Shown here: positions 52,770 to 62,120 of the stretch, in pieces
Layout of the letters: each line of letters starts with the position of its first letter
Position numbering within the stretch: position 1 is the first letter of the stretch
Source of the DNA: an uncultured delta proteobacterium
GTDB lineage: Bacteria; Desulfobacterota; Desulfovibrionia; Desulfovibrionales; Desulfovibrionaceae
Direction: 5' to 3'
Assembly (NCBI GenBank): GCA_900079685.1
Contig: LT599018.1
Location: forward strand, 2,147,486 to 2,211,485
DNA: 64,000 bases
The notes under the pieces: generated by a model
Seen by the model: only the letters and a program-made list of their open reading frames with translations
Told to the model about the DNA's origin: nothing
Databases searched by the model: none
Program-made: the position numbers and the translations under genes

Positions 52770-53013
52770 TAAAAAACGGCGGCGATGCATGTTCCGGCGG
52801 CTCCCGCCGGCACCGGGAGGACGTTGTGTGAACATTCCCGATAGAAAAATTTTCCGGGTTATAAAATTGATTCGTTCTTTTGATCTTCTTTTATAAGTGG
52901 TAAAGGTTTTCTCACGCAAAATCCTTTCCGGTTGCGCACGAAAGAGCAGATCTGGTATGCTTTAGACTAATCAGTTGCTGCAAGTGCGCCCGAATAACGA
53001 CGCAGGAGTAATC

Positions 53014-54027
53014 ATGGGCAAGCAAGTTTCCATTAAAGACGTGGCGTTGCGCGCAAGCACATCCATTGCCACGGTTTCCAGAATTCTTAACAACGTCGGG
53101 TACCCCGTATCCGACGAGCTCCGGACCAGGGTCGAGGCGGCCATCCGCGATCTCGGCTACCGGCCGAACCGCATGGCCCAGAACCTGCGCAGCAAGCAGA
53201 CCCAGTCCATCGGGCTCATCGTTCGCGATATTTCCGTCAGCTATTTCAGTCTCATCGCCAAGGGCGTCACGGAAGAAGCCTCCTCCCGCGGGCTCATGCC
53301 GCTGGTGTGTTCCTCCAAACGCAACCCCAAGCTTGAAATTGAATACATGCGCCTTCTGGCCCAGTACCAGGTCGCCGGGGTCATTCTCGCCGGCGCGAGC
53401 TGGGAGGACCCCGACTATAAAAAGCGCATGGAGGAAACCGTGGCGGACCTCCGCGCGCAGGACGTGCGCGTCATCGGCTGCGCCCCGCAGGAGGTTCCCA
53501 TGCCCTGCGCGCTGGTGGATAACGCCGGCATCGGCAAACAGGCCTTTGACGTCCTGCACAAGTACGGGCACTCCCATTTCGCCATTCTGGGGGGGGAAGC
53601 GGCCAACATGTCGAACAGGCTCCGCATCCAGGGCTTCACCCAGGCCGCGGACAAAAAAGGCGCCACCTACAAAATCGCCGCGGGCGCGTTTTCCTGGGAG
53701 CACGGACACGCCGCGCTTTCCGCGATCCTCGCGGAAGATCCCGCGATAACCGCCGTGTACGCGACCAACGACCATATCGCTCTGGGCGCGCTCCGCTATC
53801 TTGAGGAGAACGGCAGAAGCGTCCCGGAGGAAATCTCCGTGATGGGCACGGGGGATGTGGCGGTCGCCCCCTATACCTTCCCGGCCCTCTCCACCATCAA
53901 GATGCCTTTTGAGGAACTCGGGTCCGCCGCCGTGAAAATGATCTTCGACCCCAATCTCGGCACGGATACCGTGGTCCCCTTCAAATGCTCGTACGTCGAA
54001 CGGGAAAGCGTGGGGCCGAGACCTTGA
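53014..54027 (+). CDS. LacI-family transcriptional regulator
   Basis: A 337-aa repressor-type protein. The N-terminal HTH (SIKDVALRASTSIATVSRILNNVGYPVSDELRTRV, about 5-40) is followed by hinge LGYRPNRMAQNLRSKQTQSIGLIV and a type I periplasmic-binding-like effector domain, with YATNDHIALGALRYLEE and VMGTGDVAVAPYTFPALSTI near the end. GCAGGAG precedes the ATG at 53014. Its stop codon overlaps the likely TTG start of the TAXI gene, so it is the first gene of the transporter operon and probably controls it. The inducer is unknown. Confidence 0.93.
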   Translation: MGKQVSIKDVALRASTSIATVSRILNNVGYPVSDELRTRVEAAIRDLGYRPNRMAQNLRSKQTQSIGLIVRDISVSYFSLIAKGVTEEASSRGLMPLVCSSKRNPKLEIEYMRLLAQYQVAGVILAGASWEDPDYKKRMEETVADLRAQDVRVIGCAPQEVPMPCALVDNAGIGKQAFDVLHKYGHSHFAILGGEAANMSNRLRIQGFTQAADKKGATYKIAAGAFSWEHGHAALSAILAEDPAITAVYATNDHIALGALRYLEENGRSVPEEISVMGTGDVAVAPYTFPALSTIKMPFEELGSAAVKMIFDPNLGTDTVVPFKCSYVERESVGPRP

Positions 54028-54998
54028 TACCGCGCGCGCCGCATCCAGCCCGCCTGCTGATGGCGGCATTGCTGACGGCCGTCTGCGCGGCGGGCTTTGC
54101 GGCGCCCTCGCATGCCGAAACGCTCCTGACCCTCGGCGCGGCCCCCCTGGGAGGAACCTATTACCCCGCGGCCATCGCCATCGCCGATATCATCGCCAAA
54201 CATGTTCCGGGGACGGACATCCGGGTGGAGGTGACCGGCGGCACCATGGAAAACCCCGCCCTTATGCAGCAGGGGGAATTGCAGCTGGGGCTCGCCAACG
54301 CGGATGCGGCCTTTTTCGCCTTTCACGGCAAACCGCCGTTTAACGCCCCCCATACCGATCTGCGCGCCCTGTTCGTCGGGTTGGCGCCCGGCGTTGTGCA
54401 GTATGCGGTTACGGATGATTCCGGCATTTTCACCATCAAGGATCTGGCCGGGAAACGCGCCGCCGTGGGACCGCAGGGCAACAGTTCCGGGCTGCTGTTC
54501 ACGAAAATTCTGCATTTTTACGGCCTGCGCGACAGTGATCTGACGCGCAGTTTTGTTTCCTTTTCCGACGGCGTCAACGAACTCATCGACGGGAACGTGG
54601 ACATGGCCATCGTGCAGGCGGGCCTGCCCGCGCCGGGTTTGCAGGAGGCCTTTACCGGGCATCGGAAAATCCGCCTCCTTTCGTTCCCGGAAGCCGAGCG
54701 CGACGGGTTTTTACGCGAGTACCCCTACTACATCCCGGTCACCATCCCCAAAGCCACGTATCACGCCATGGGGGGTGACGTAACGACCCTGGCGACCCAG
54801 AACATGGTCCTGGTGCATGCCTCGCTCCCGGACGGCCTGGTCCATGCCATGACCAAGGCCATTTTCGAACACTTGCCGGAGCTGTATGCCGCGCATCCCT
54901 CACTGCGCTCCGTCACGCTGGAAACGGCGGCAAAAAGCCCCATCCCCCTGCACGCGGGCGCGTTGCGCTACTTTACCGAAATGGCTGTCACGCCGTAG
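54024..54998 (+). CDS. TAXI family TRAP transporter solute-binding protein
   Basis: The periplasmic receptor of a TRAP transporter, about 324 aa. A signal peptide (LLMAALLTAVCAAGFAAPSHA) is followed by LTLGAAPLGGTYYPAAIAIADIIAKHVPGTDIRVEVTGGTMENP, the TAXI signature, and later AVGPQGNSSGLLFTKILHFYGL. I start at a TTG at 54024 inside the TTGA overlap with the LacI gene, preceded by a GGGG; ATGs at 53985 and 54060 are alternatives. The permease follows 6 bases later. TAXI proteins mostly bind amino acids or organic acids; the ligand here is unknown. Confidence 0.9.
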   Translation: MIPRAPHPARLLMAALLTAVCAAGFAAPSHAETLLTLGAAPLGGTYYPAAIAIADIIAKHVPGTDIRVEVTGGTMENPALMQQGELQLGLANADAAFFAFHGKPPFNAPHTDLRALFVGLAPGVVQYAVTDDSGIFTIKDLAGKRAAVGPQGNSSGLLFTKILHFYGLRDSDLTRSFVSFSDGVNELIDGNVDMAIVQAGLPAPGLQEAFTGHRKIRLLSFPEAERDGFLREYPYYIPVTIPKATYHAMGGDVTTLATQNMVLVHASLPDGLVHAMTKAIFEHLPELYAAHPSLRSVTLETAAKSPIPLHAGALRYFTEMAVTP

Positions 54999-55004
54999 TT
55001 GCCT

Positions 55005-56951
55005 ATGCCGGATTCCCTCTTCGCGACGACCTTGCCGGGGAGACACACCCCACTTCCCGATACCGTTCCAGGGCAGCTTCCCGCCCGCTCGAAAACCCGC
55101 GCCGCGCTCATCCTGACCCTTTCCGCCGTCATCTTTTCCTTCCACATGTATACCGCCATGCGGGGCCTCTTTTCCGCGGACGTCCAACGGGCCGTGCACT
55201 GGAGTTTGATGGCCGCGCTGCTGTTCGTCATCTCCACGCCGCCGGAAAACCCGGCGGGCAAAAAATTGGCCCTGGCCTGGGATATCCTGTGCGTCATTGC
55301 CATCGCCGCCGCCTGCGTGTACCTGACAGCATTCTGGGACAACGTTTCTCGAGTGAACCCCCCAAGCGCGGCGGAGCTTTTTTTCGGCGCCGCGCTCATT
55401 CTCGCCACGCTTGAAGCGGCCCGCAGGACGTCCGGCATATTCCTTCCCCTCACTGCCGCGGTGTTCCTGGCGTATGCCCTTGTCGGCCCGTACATGCCGG
55501 GGCTGCTGAAACACAAAGGGTATTCCCTCTCCCGCCTCGTTTCCTACCTCTACAGCACGTCTTCCGGGATATACGGCATACCGCTCGGCGTTTCCGCGAC
55601 CTACATCGTTCTGTTCGTGTTTTTCGGGACTTTTTTGAACGCCTCGGGCGCGGGCAGGCTCCTTATGGAATGCAGCCTGGCCCTGACCGGGCGGTTCGTG
55701 GGGGGCGCTGCCAAGACGGCGGTTGTGGCCAGCGCCCTGATGGGGACCATGTCCGGGTCGCCCATCGCCAACGCGGTGACCACCGGGCCCATCACGATCC
55801 CGCTGATGCGCGAAAGCGGGTTCAGCACCAACGTCGCCTGCGCGGTGGAAGCTGTTTCCTCCACCGGCGGGATGATTATGCCGCCGGTTATGGGCGCGGC
55901 GGCCTTCCTTATCATGGAATACCTGAACCTCGACTACGCCACGCTCATGAAAGCCGCCTTTCTGCCGGCGCTCGTCTTTTTCATCTCCATTTATTTCACC
56001 ATTGATTTTTACGCGCGCAAGCACAAGATCGGCGCGTCCGCCAGGCGGGAAACCCATGCGCTCACAACGCTGCGGCAAACCTGGCACCTGCTCGTCCCCA
56101 TCGTCTGCCTGATCGTCCTCCTGATGCTGCGGTACTCGCCCATGAAGTCGGTGGTCTGGTCCCTGATCGTTCTCTTCGCGGTTTCCTGGCTGCGCCGGGA
56201 AACGCGCTTAACGCCCGCGCGCTGCCTCACGGCCATAACGGAAGGGGCCAAAAACTCCGTGGCCGTGGCCGCGGCCTGCGCGACCTCCGGCATCATTCTG
56301 GGCGCCATCTCGCTCACGGGCGTCGGGACCGCCGTTTCCAGCGCCATTTTCGCCAAATTCAGCAATTTCCTCCCCGGCGCGCTGCTGGCCTCCATGGTGG
56401 TTTCCCTCATTCTGGGCATGGGCATGCCCGCGACGGCCGTGTACCTCATCCTGGCGACGCTGGCCGCGCCGTCCCTGGTGCAGCTCGGGGTACACCCCCT
56501 GGCCGCCCACATGTTCGTGTTTTACTTCGGGATCATCAGCACCATCACGCCGCCCGTAGCGCTGACGGCCTACGCCGCCGCGGCCGTGGGCGGCGGCGCC
56601 CCCCTGCGGGTGGGCACGAAGGCCTTTGTCCTGGGCATCGCCGCGTACTGTATTCCCTTTGTGCTGGTCTACGCTCCGGAAATGATGCTGATCGGCAGCA
56701 TTCCGGCGGCGCTGCTGCGGTTTGCCATCAGCATCGCGGCCGTCTACGCCGTGGCTCTGGCGACGGTCGGGTTCCTGGTCAAGAAGATGGCGCCCGGATG
56801 CAGGGCACTCGCGGCCCTGGCGGGCCTTTTGCTCATAACCCCCAACCTCACCACGGACTTTCTCGGATTCGGCCTGCTCGTGCTCGTCCACGTCATGCAT
56901 TACTTGCGGCGGGACGTCTGCTGTACCGAGGGGGAGGAAAAGCCTTCCTAG
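55005..56951 (+). CDS. TRAP transporter fused permease (4TM/12TM)
   Basis: A 648-aa permease that couples solute uptake to the sodium or proton gradient. It joins DctQ- and DctM-like parts: TM helices span the first 200 residues (AALILTLSAVIFSFHMYTA...), then the DctM domain with SASGSPIANAVTTGPITIPLMRESGF-like sequence (MSGSPIANAVTTGPI), VEAVSSTGGMIMPPVMGAAAF and LILGMGMPATAVYLILATLAAP. I give the ATG at 55005; an in-frame TTG lies at 54999. It belongs with the TAXI receptor. Confidence 0.93.
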   Translation: MPDSLFATTLPGRHTPLPDTVPGQLPARSKTRAALILTLSAVIFSFHMYTAMRGLFSADVQRAVHWSLMAALLFVISTPPENPAGKKLALAWDILCVIAIAAACVYLTAFWDNVSRVNPPSAAELFFGAALILATLEAARRTSGIFLPLTAAVFLAYALVGPYMPGLLKHKGYSLSRLVSYLYSTSSGIYGIPLGVSATYIVLFVFFGTFLNASGAGRLLMECSLALTGRFVGGAAKTAVVASALMGTMSGSPIANAVTTGPITIPLMRESGFSTNVACAVEAVSSTGGMIMPPVMGAAAFLIMEYLNLDYATLMKAAFLPALVFFISIYFTIDFYARKHKIGASARRETHALTTLRQTWHLLVPIVCLIVLLMLRYSPMKSVVWSLIVLFAVSWLRRETRLTPARCLTAITEGAKNSVAVAAACATSGIILGAISLTGVGTAVSSAIFAKFSNFLPGALLASMVVSLILGMGMPATAVYLILATLAAPSLVQLGVHPLAAHMFVFYFGIISTITPPVALTAYAAAAVGGGAPLRVGTKAFVLGIAAYCIPFVLVYAPEMMLIGSIPAALLRFAISIAAVYAVALATVGFLVKKMAPGCRALAALAGLLLITPNLTTDFLGFGLLVLVHVMHYLRRDVCCTEGEEKPS

Positions 56952-56990
56952 GCCCCTCCCTCTGAATACCGTCTTCCCGTTTTTCCCGCA

Positions 56991-57138
56991 GGGGCTGTCT
57001 CCAAATAACGAATTTTGCGCCGAGAGCAAGGAAAGCGGCCTTTTTTGCGAAGGGAGTGTACTCTGAGGTACTCGACCGTAGCAAAAAAGGCCGCTTGACG
57101 CAGCTATCGGACAAAAGGCGTTATTTGGGGACAGCCCC
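56991..57138. repeat. Palindromic element with 20-bp terminal inverted repeats (copy 3), abutting the tkt stop codon
   Basis: The left end (56991-57010) begins GGGGCTGTCTCCAAATAACG; the right end (57119-57138) is its inverted copy with one mismatch. Inner arms AGCGGCCTTTTTTGC (57034-57048) and GCAAAAAAGGCCGCT (57081-57095) are perfect. Core GGGAGTGTACTCT. The last base is shared with the tkt stop codon (57138-57140). Short reading frames inside are artefacts. Confidence 0.85.
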
Positions 57139-59135
57139 TACAGCAAACTTTCCATGGCCTTCATGACATGCTCGGCGGTGAAGCCGAAATGCGTGAACAA
57201 CTCGCCCCCCGGCGCGCTTTCGCCGAAAGAGTTCATGCCGATGACGATGCCGTCAAGGCCCACGTATTTCGTCCACCAGTCGGAAGCCGCGGCTTCCACC
57301 GCGACGCGCGCCCGGATGGAAGAAGGCAGCACACTCTCTTTCCAGGCTTTGTCCTGCGTCTCAAACACTTCGGCGCAGGGCATGGAAACGACCCGGATCT
57401 TCCGGCCCCGCTTTTCCATGGCCTGGGCGGCTTCCACCGCAATGGCCACTTCCGACCCCGTGGCGATGATGATGCCCTGGGGCGCGCCTTTGGGTTCGTA
57501 CAGCACGTATGCGCCGCGTTCCATGGATTTGCCCTGCTCCATGGTCCGTTTCTGCATCGGCAGATTCTGGCGGCTCAGGATAAGGCAGGAAGGCGCGTTT
57601 TCGCTGTCCACGGCGCATTTCCAGGCCACGACGGTTTCCACCGCATCGCACGGGCGCCAGACCCGCAGGCCCGGGATAAGGCGCAAGCTGGGCACATGCT
57701 CCACGGGCTGGTGCGTGGGGCCGTCTTCGCCGACCCCGATGGAGTCGTGCGTCAAAACCCAGATGACGCGCAGTTTCATGAGGGCCGCAAGGCGGATCGC
57801 CCCGCGCGCGTAGTCGGAAAAAACAAGGAACGTGCCGCCGTAGGGGATGAACCCGCCGTGCAGGGCGATGCCGTTCATGACGGCGCCCATGGCGAATTCC
57901 CGCACGCCGTAGGCGATATACTGCCCGTTGGGGCTTTCCGCGGTGACGAGTTTCGCGCCGTTCCACTGGGTATTCACCGAGGGGGTCAGGTCGGCGGCCC
58001 CGCCGAGAAGGCCGGGGAGGCCATCCGGCATGATCCCGTTCAGCACGTTGCGCAGGGCCACGCGCGTAGCGACGCTCTCACCGGCTTTGAACGCGGCGAC
58101 CCCGACGTGGGCCAGGCTTGTGACCCAGGAGGAGGGCAACTCGTTCCGCATGCGGCGGCTGAATTCCCCGGCAAGTTCGGGATGGGCCGCGGCATAGGCC
58201 TCAAAAAGTTTTTCCCAGGCCTTTTCCGCGGCTTTGCCCTTGCGGCGGGCGTCCCACGACTTTTTAACGGCATCGGGCACGGTAAAGGGCTCGTAGTTCC
58301 AGCCCAGGGCCTTGCGGGCGCCGGCAATTTCCTCCGCGCCGAGGGGGGAGCCGTGGGTTTTGGCCGTGCCCGCCTTGGTGGGCGCGCCGTAGCCGATAAC
58401 GGTGGTGCAGCATATAAGGCTGGGTCTCGCCGTATCCTTGCGGGCTTTGGCGATGGCCCGTTTCACGGCCAGGGGGTCGTGGCCGTCGACGTTGTCGATG
58501 ACCTGCCAGCCGTAAGCCTTGTACCGGGCGGCCACGTTTTCCGTGAACCAGCCTTCGACCTTGCCGTCAATGGAAATGCCGTTCTTGTCAAAGAGGCAGA
58601 TGAGTTTGCCGAGCCCCTGGGTCCCGGCGAAGGAGGACGCCTCGCTCGACACGCCTTCCATCAGGCAGCCCTCGCCGAGGAACACGTAGGTGTGGTGGTC
58701 CACGACGGGAAAGCCGTCCCGGTTGAACTCGGCGGCGAGGATCTTCTCCGAGAGCGCCATGCCGACGGCCATGGCGAGGCCCTGCCCGAGGGGGCCGGTC
58801 GTGGCCTCAACGCCCGGCGTGACGCCGAGTTCCGGGTGGCCCGGCGTTTTGGAGCCGAGCTGGCGGAAATTTTTGATATCGTCCATGGACAGGTCGTACC
58901 CGGTCAGGTGCAGCACGCTGTACAGCAGCATGGAGGCATGGCCGTTGGAAAGCACGAATCTGTCACGGTTCACCCATTGCGGGTTGGCCGGGTTGTGACG
59001 GAGAAAATCGTTCCACAAGACCTCCGCCATATCCGCCATGCCCATGGGCGCGCCGGGATGGCCGGAATTCGCCCGCTCGATGGCGTCCATGGAAAGCGCG
59101 CGAATGGCGTTGGCTCGTTCTGTACGGGTCGGCAT
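57138..59135 (-). CDS. tkt: Transketolase
   Basis: A TPP enzyme of the pentose-phosphate pathway, 665 aa, of normal length. RALSMDAIERANSGHPGAPMGMADMAEVLW near the start, TGPLGQGLAMAVGMAL, FLGEGCLMEGVSSEASSFAG (TPP/metal), then a central pyrimidine domain (HDSIGVGEDGPTHQPVEH) and a C-terminal domain ending FGFTAEHVMKAMESLL. Products feed nucleotide and aromatic synthesis; it also supplies the ribulose 5-phosphate branch used by KdsD and PdxS. The 3' end touches the palindromic element. Its promoter lies within 59136-59444. Confidence 0.96.
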   Translation of the reverse strand: MPTRTERANAIRALSMDAIERANSGHPGAPMGMADMAEVLWNDFLRHNPANPQWVNRDRFVLSNGHASMLLYSVLHLTGYDLSMDDIKNFRQLGSKTPGHPELGVTPGVEATTGPLGQGLAMAVGMALSEKILAAEFNRDGFPVVDHHTYVFLGEGCLMEGVSSEASSFAGTQGLGKLICLFDKNGISIDGKVEGWFTENVAARYKAYGWQVIDNVDGHDPLAVKRAIAKARKDTARPSLICCTTVIGYGAPTKAGTAKTHGSPLGAEEIAGARKALGWNYEPFTVPDAVKKSWDARRKGKAAEKAWEKLFEAYAAAHPELAGEFSRRMRNELPSSWVTSLAHVGVAAFKAGESVATRVALRNVLNGIMPDGLPGLLGGAADLTPSVNTQWNGAKLVTAESPNGQYIAYGVREFAMGAVMNGIALHGGFIPYGGTFLVFSDYARGAIRLAALMKLRVIWVLTHDSIGVGEDGPTHQPVEHVPSLRLIPGLRVWRPCDAVETVVAWKCAVDSENAPSCLILSRQNLPMQKRTMEQGKSMERGAYVLYEPKGAPQGIIIATGSEVAIAVEAAQAMEKRGRKIRVVSMPCAEVFETQDKAWKESVLPSSIRARVAVEAAASDWWTKYVGLDGIVIGMNSFGESAPGGELFTHFGFTAEHVMKAMESLL

Positions 59136-59444
59136 AGTCCTCTCCTGTTGGATTCTCTGAAGCGATAGGAAGTGTTGTCCGGCAGCCGTTGCGGCGGTAT
59201 CCCGCGTCTGTCCCGCCTCACGCGGGCGCGCGCGGGCGGTGCCGCGCGTCTTGCGCGGAGCCGCCTTCGTGCCTGCCGTGCACGCTGAACCACCACCGGT
59301 ATTCTGTCCGGCTCTTCCTTATCAAAAATTGAACGCGGCGTCATCGGTTGGCGGAACGGCGATTTTTCAGACCGGGCCGTTGCCCCGCAGCGGTTTTGCC
59401 GCAACCCGGCTGCAATTTTTGAAAAAAATTGTCAGCAAACCGGA
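59136..59444 (-). promoter_or_regulatory. Upstream region of tkt
   Basis: A 309-base gap between the ridA stop codon and the tkt start codon, both on the minus strand. An AGGAGA ribosome site lies just before tkt. The stretch 59395-59450 is AT-rich. No gene and no clear hairpin with a T-tract is seen; GCGCGC-rich stretches lie at 59215-59260. Confidence 0.4.
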
Positions 59445-59819
59445 TTATTCCGCTATTTCGGCAATGGCGTCCACTTCAACCAGAATGCCCCGGAGCGAGC
59501 AGCTTACCGTCGTGCGCGTCGGGAACGGCGGGGAAAAATACGTCGTATAAATCGCGTTGAAAGCCGCGAAGTTCGCTATGTCCGTAAGATACACCGTGAC
59601 CTTCACCACGTCGTCCATGGTGCCGCCGCCCGCTTCCAGCACGTGGCGGACGTTTTCCAGGACCTGCTTGGCCTGGGAGGCGAAATCCTCCGGTATCTTG
59701 CCGGTGGCCGCGTCCGCCGGACGCTGCCCCGCGACGTAGATCCGGGACCCCACTTTCAACCCCTGGGAGTATGGGCCGCCGGGCAGCGGCGCTTTTTCGG
59801 TACGGATTTCCTGTTTCAT
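59445..59819 (-). CDS. RidA family reactive intermediate (enamine/imine) deaminase
   Basis: A 124-aa trimeric protein that hydrolyses reactive 2-aminoacrylate-type imines from PLP enzymes. GPYSQGLKVGSRIYVAGQ at the start, then NVRHVLEAGGGTMDDVVKVTVYLTDIANFAAFNAIYTTYF and the C-terminal PTRTTVSCSLRGILVEVDAIAEIAE. The family's anchoring residue Arg in TRTTV is present. GGAGG precedes the ATG at 59819. It lies 34 bases from the PHP gene on the same strand, and both may be co-transcribed with purT. Confidence 0.95.
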   Translation of the reverse strand: MKQEIRTEKAPLPGGPYSQGLKVGSRIYVAGQRPADAATGKIPEDFASQAKQVLENVRHVLEAGGGTMDDVVKVTVYLTDIANFAAFNAIYTTYFSPPFPTRTTVSCSLRGILVEVDAIAEIAE

Positions 59820-59853
59820 GGTTCCTCCACAAATAGCGTAAAAGATAGTGCCC

Positions 59854-60720
59854 TCAGTATACGGGCTGCCCCTGCCGGGCACGCCGCTCGAGCAGGTCTT
59901 CCAGGATATGGCCGGGCACGCGGCCGTTGTTCCATATCCTGCCGAGCCGCACCTCGGGGCGCACGGCCCCATGGTAGTCCGAACCGCCGCTGAGCGCCAG
60001 GCCATGCCGTTCGGCCAGTTTTTTCGCGCGGCGCGTCGCTGTCGCGTCATGTTCCGGATAATATGCTTCCACACCGTCCAGCCCCATGGCGGCCAGCGTT
60101 CCCACCAGGGCATCCAGTTCCGGAAGCGTGGCCCGGAGCAGCATGGGGTGGGCCAGGACCGTCGTGGCCTTTTCCGCCCGCAGCATGGCCATACCCTCTT
60201 CGGGAGTGGGCAGTGCGCGCGGCACGTACATTGCCTTGTCGTCCCCGAGAAATTTGACGAAAGCCTCACGGGTGCTCGCGCAAACGCCCTTTTGCACCAG
60301 GAGCCTCGCCATGTGCGGCCTGCCGACGGATTCCCCCGCGGCCACGGCCAGCAGTTCCGCGTAGGTGACGTCAAACCCCGCCCGGCGGAAATTTTCCACC
60401 ATTTCCCTGTTGCGCGCGTCGCGCGCTTCCCGGATGGCCGTGAGCGCCGCCGCGAGGGAGGCGGGATGTTCCGGCAGCCACAGCCCGAGGATATGGACCT
60501 CCCCGTGGGGCGAGGACACGGCCAGCTCGCACCCGCGCACCACGTCGACCCCGAGGCGCTCCCCGGCCGCGCTGGCCTCGGCCAGGCCGGAAATCGTGTC
60601 GTGATCCGTGAGGGCGACGGTTCCCAAACCTTCCCCGGCGGCCAGGGCGACAAGATCCCCGGGGCTGTCCGTGCCGTCGGAGGCGGAAGAATGGGTGTGC
60701 AGGTCAATATACGTGTGCAT
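59854..60720 (-). CDS. PHP domain phosphoesterase (RNase AM / YciV type)
   Basis: A 288-aa metal-dependent phosphoesterase. DLHTHSSASDGTDSPGDLV is the metal-binding start, followed by LTDHDTISGLAEA, GCELAVSSPHGEVHILGL, VLAHPMLLRA and GGSDYHGAVRPEVRLGR. Relatives hydrolyse 3',5'-nucleoside bisphosphates or trim small RNAs 5'-3'. The ATG at 60720 lies between purT and ridA in a minus-strand run. Confidence 0.9.
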   Translation of the reverse strand: MHTYIDLHTHSSASDGTDSPGDLVALAAGEGLGTVALTDHDTISGLAEASAAGERLGVDVVRGCELAVSSPHGEVHILGLWLPEHPASLAAALTAIREARDARNREMVENFRRAGFDVTYAELLAVAAGESVGRPHMARLLVQKGVCASTREAFVKFLGDDKAMYVPRALPTPEEGMAMLRAEKATTVLAHPMLLRATLPELDALVGTLAAMGLDGVEAYYPEHDATATRRAKKLAERHGLALSGGSDYHGAVRPEVRLGRIWNNGRVPGHILEDLLERRARQGQPVY

Positions 60721-60752
60721 GCCGTTCCCGGGCCCCCCATGGCGCGCGGGCG

Positions 60753-61946
60753 CTACAGGGAAACCCCCACCCCGGCGGCCGCGGCCCGCGCTTTTTCCTT
60801 GGCGTTCTCGATACTGCCGCCAAGGGCCAGCGCCACGCCCATACGGCGGCGGCCCGCGATCTCCGGCTTGCCGAACAGCATGATGGCCGTGTCCGGTTCT
60901 TCCAGGACCGCGTCTATATTATGGAACGCCGGGGATGTGCTGTTCCCCTGCGGCAAAATCACGGCCGACGCCGCCGGACCATACTGCCGCAAAGACGGAA
61001 CGGGCAGCCCCAGAATGGCCCTGGCGTGCAGGGCAAATTCCGACAAATTCTGGGAAATGCAGGTCACAAGGCCCGTGTCGTGGGGCCGGGGCGACACTTC
61101 GCTGAACCAGACCATGTCGCCCTTGACGAAAAGCTCCACCCCGAAAATACCCCAGCCGTTCTGGCTCCCGGCCAGGGCGCTGGTGATCGCGCCCGCGATG
61201 CGCCGGCTCTCGAGCAGAGCTTTTTCGCTCATCGGCTGGGGTTGCCAGGAAAGACGGTAGTCGCCGTCTTCCTGATAATGGCCTATGGGCTCGCAAAACG
61301 TGACCCCGCCCTTGTGGCGCACGGTCAGCTGCGTAATTTCATAATCAAAGTCGATAAAGCCTTCCACGATCACCGTGCCGCCGCCAGCCCGGCCCCCGCT
61401 CTGCGCGTAATCCCAGGCTTTCGCGATGCCGTCGTGCGTTTTGACGACGCTCTGCCCCTTGCCCGAGGAGCTCATGACGGGTTTCACCACGCACGGCATG
61501 CCGATGGCAACGACCGCGGCGGAAAAATCCTCAAAGGTGGCAGCAAAGGCGTAGGGGGAGGTCGGCAGGCCGAGTTCCTCCGCCGCGAGGCGCCGGATGC
61601 CCTCACGGTTCATGGTCAGTTTCGCGGCCCGCGCCGTGGGCACCACGGTAAACCCTTCCTTTTCCAGTTCCAGAAGTGTGTCCGTGGCGATGGCCTCGAT
61701 TTCCGGCACGATGAGGTCCGGCTTTTCCCGCTCCACTACCGCCCGGAGCGCGGCGCCGTCCAGCATGGAGATGACGTGGCTTCCGTGCGCGACCTGCATG
61801 GCGGGCGCTCCTGCGTATCTGTCAACGGCGATGACCTCCACCCCGAGCCGCATGGCCTCGATGGCGACTTCCCGCCCGAGCTCCCCGGACCCCAGAAGCA
61901 GCAATTTTTTCGCGGTTTTCGTCCCCGGCGTGCCGATACTGACCAT
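60753..61946 (-). CDS. purT: Formate-dependent phosphoribosylglycinamide formyltransferase
   Basis: Makes formyl-GAR from GAR, formate and ATP in purine synthesis. The protein is 397 aa, an ATP-grasp enzyme. [37 protein letters not shown] at the start, [43 protein letters not shown] and [11 protein letters not shown] are the PurT landmarks. AGGAGG precedes the ATG at 61946. It is divergent from the flagellin gene. Confidence 0.96.
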   Translation of the reverse strand: MVSIGTPGTKTAKKLLLLGSGELGREVAIEAMRLGVEVIAVDRYAGAPAMQVAHGSHVISMLDGAALRAVVEREKPDLIVPEIEAIATDTLLELEKEGFTVVPTARAAKLTMNREGIRRLAAEELGLPTSPYAFAATFEDFSAAVVAIGMPCVVKPVMSSSGKGQSVVKTHDGIAKAWDYAQSGGRAGGGTVIVEGFIDFDYEITQLTVRHKGGVTFCEPIGHYQEDGDYRLSWQPQPMSEKALLESRRIAGAITSALAGSQNGWGIFGVELFVKGDMVWFSEVSPRPHDTGLVTCISQNLSEFALHARAILGLPVPSLRQYGPAASAVILPQGNSTSPAFHNIDAVLEEPDTAIMLFGKPEIAGRRRMGVALALGGSIENAKEKARAAAAGVGVSL

Positions 61947-62093
61947 GACTCCCTCCTGAAAGCTGATCCGTCTTCATACCGGGCCGCACCCCTCCTGTCC
62001 AGAACGCAACGCCGCGAGCCCCCGTGGCGACAGGGAACAGGATTTCGTTGCCCCTGTGGCTGTTTTTATTTTTCAAAAAAATAACGTTGCGGC

Positions 62094-62120
62094 TAAAGTA
62101 TTTCGGCGGCCGCCCGAAAA
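62094..62120 (+). promoter_or_regulatory. Sigma-28 (FliA) promoter of flagellin
   Basis: TAAAGTAT, 11 bases, then CCCGAAAA, against the consensus TAAAGTTT-N11-GCCGATAA: good fit in both boxes and exact spacing. It implies a leader of about 190 nt before the flagellin ATG. It lies in the 374-base gap 61947-62320, which otherwise carries the purT promoter region and no gene. Confidence 0.8.

Noticed and set aside
56893-57114. Open reading frame on the minus strand overlapping the 57 kb repeat
   Set aside because: It lies mostly within the palindromic element and overlaps the TRAP permease gene's 3' end; its residues are dictated by the repeat and no ribosome site is seen.
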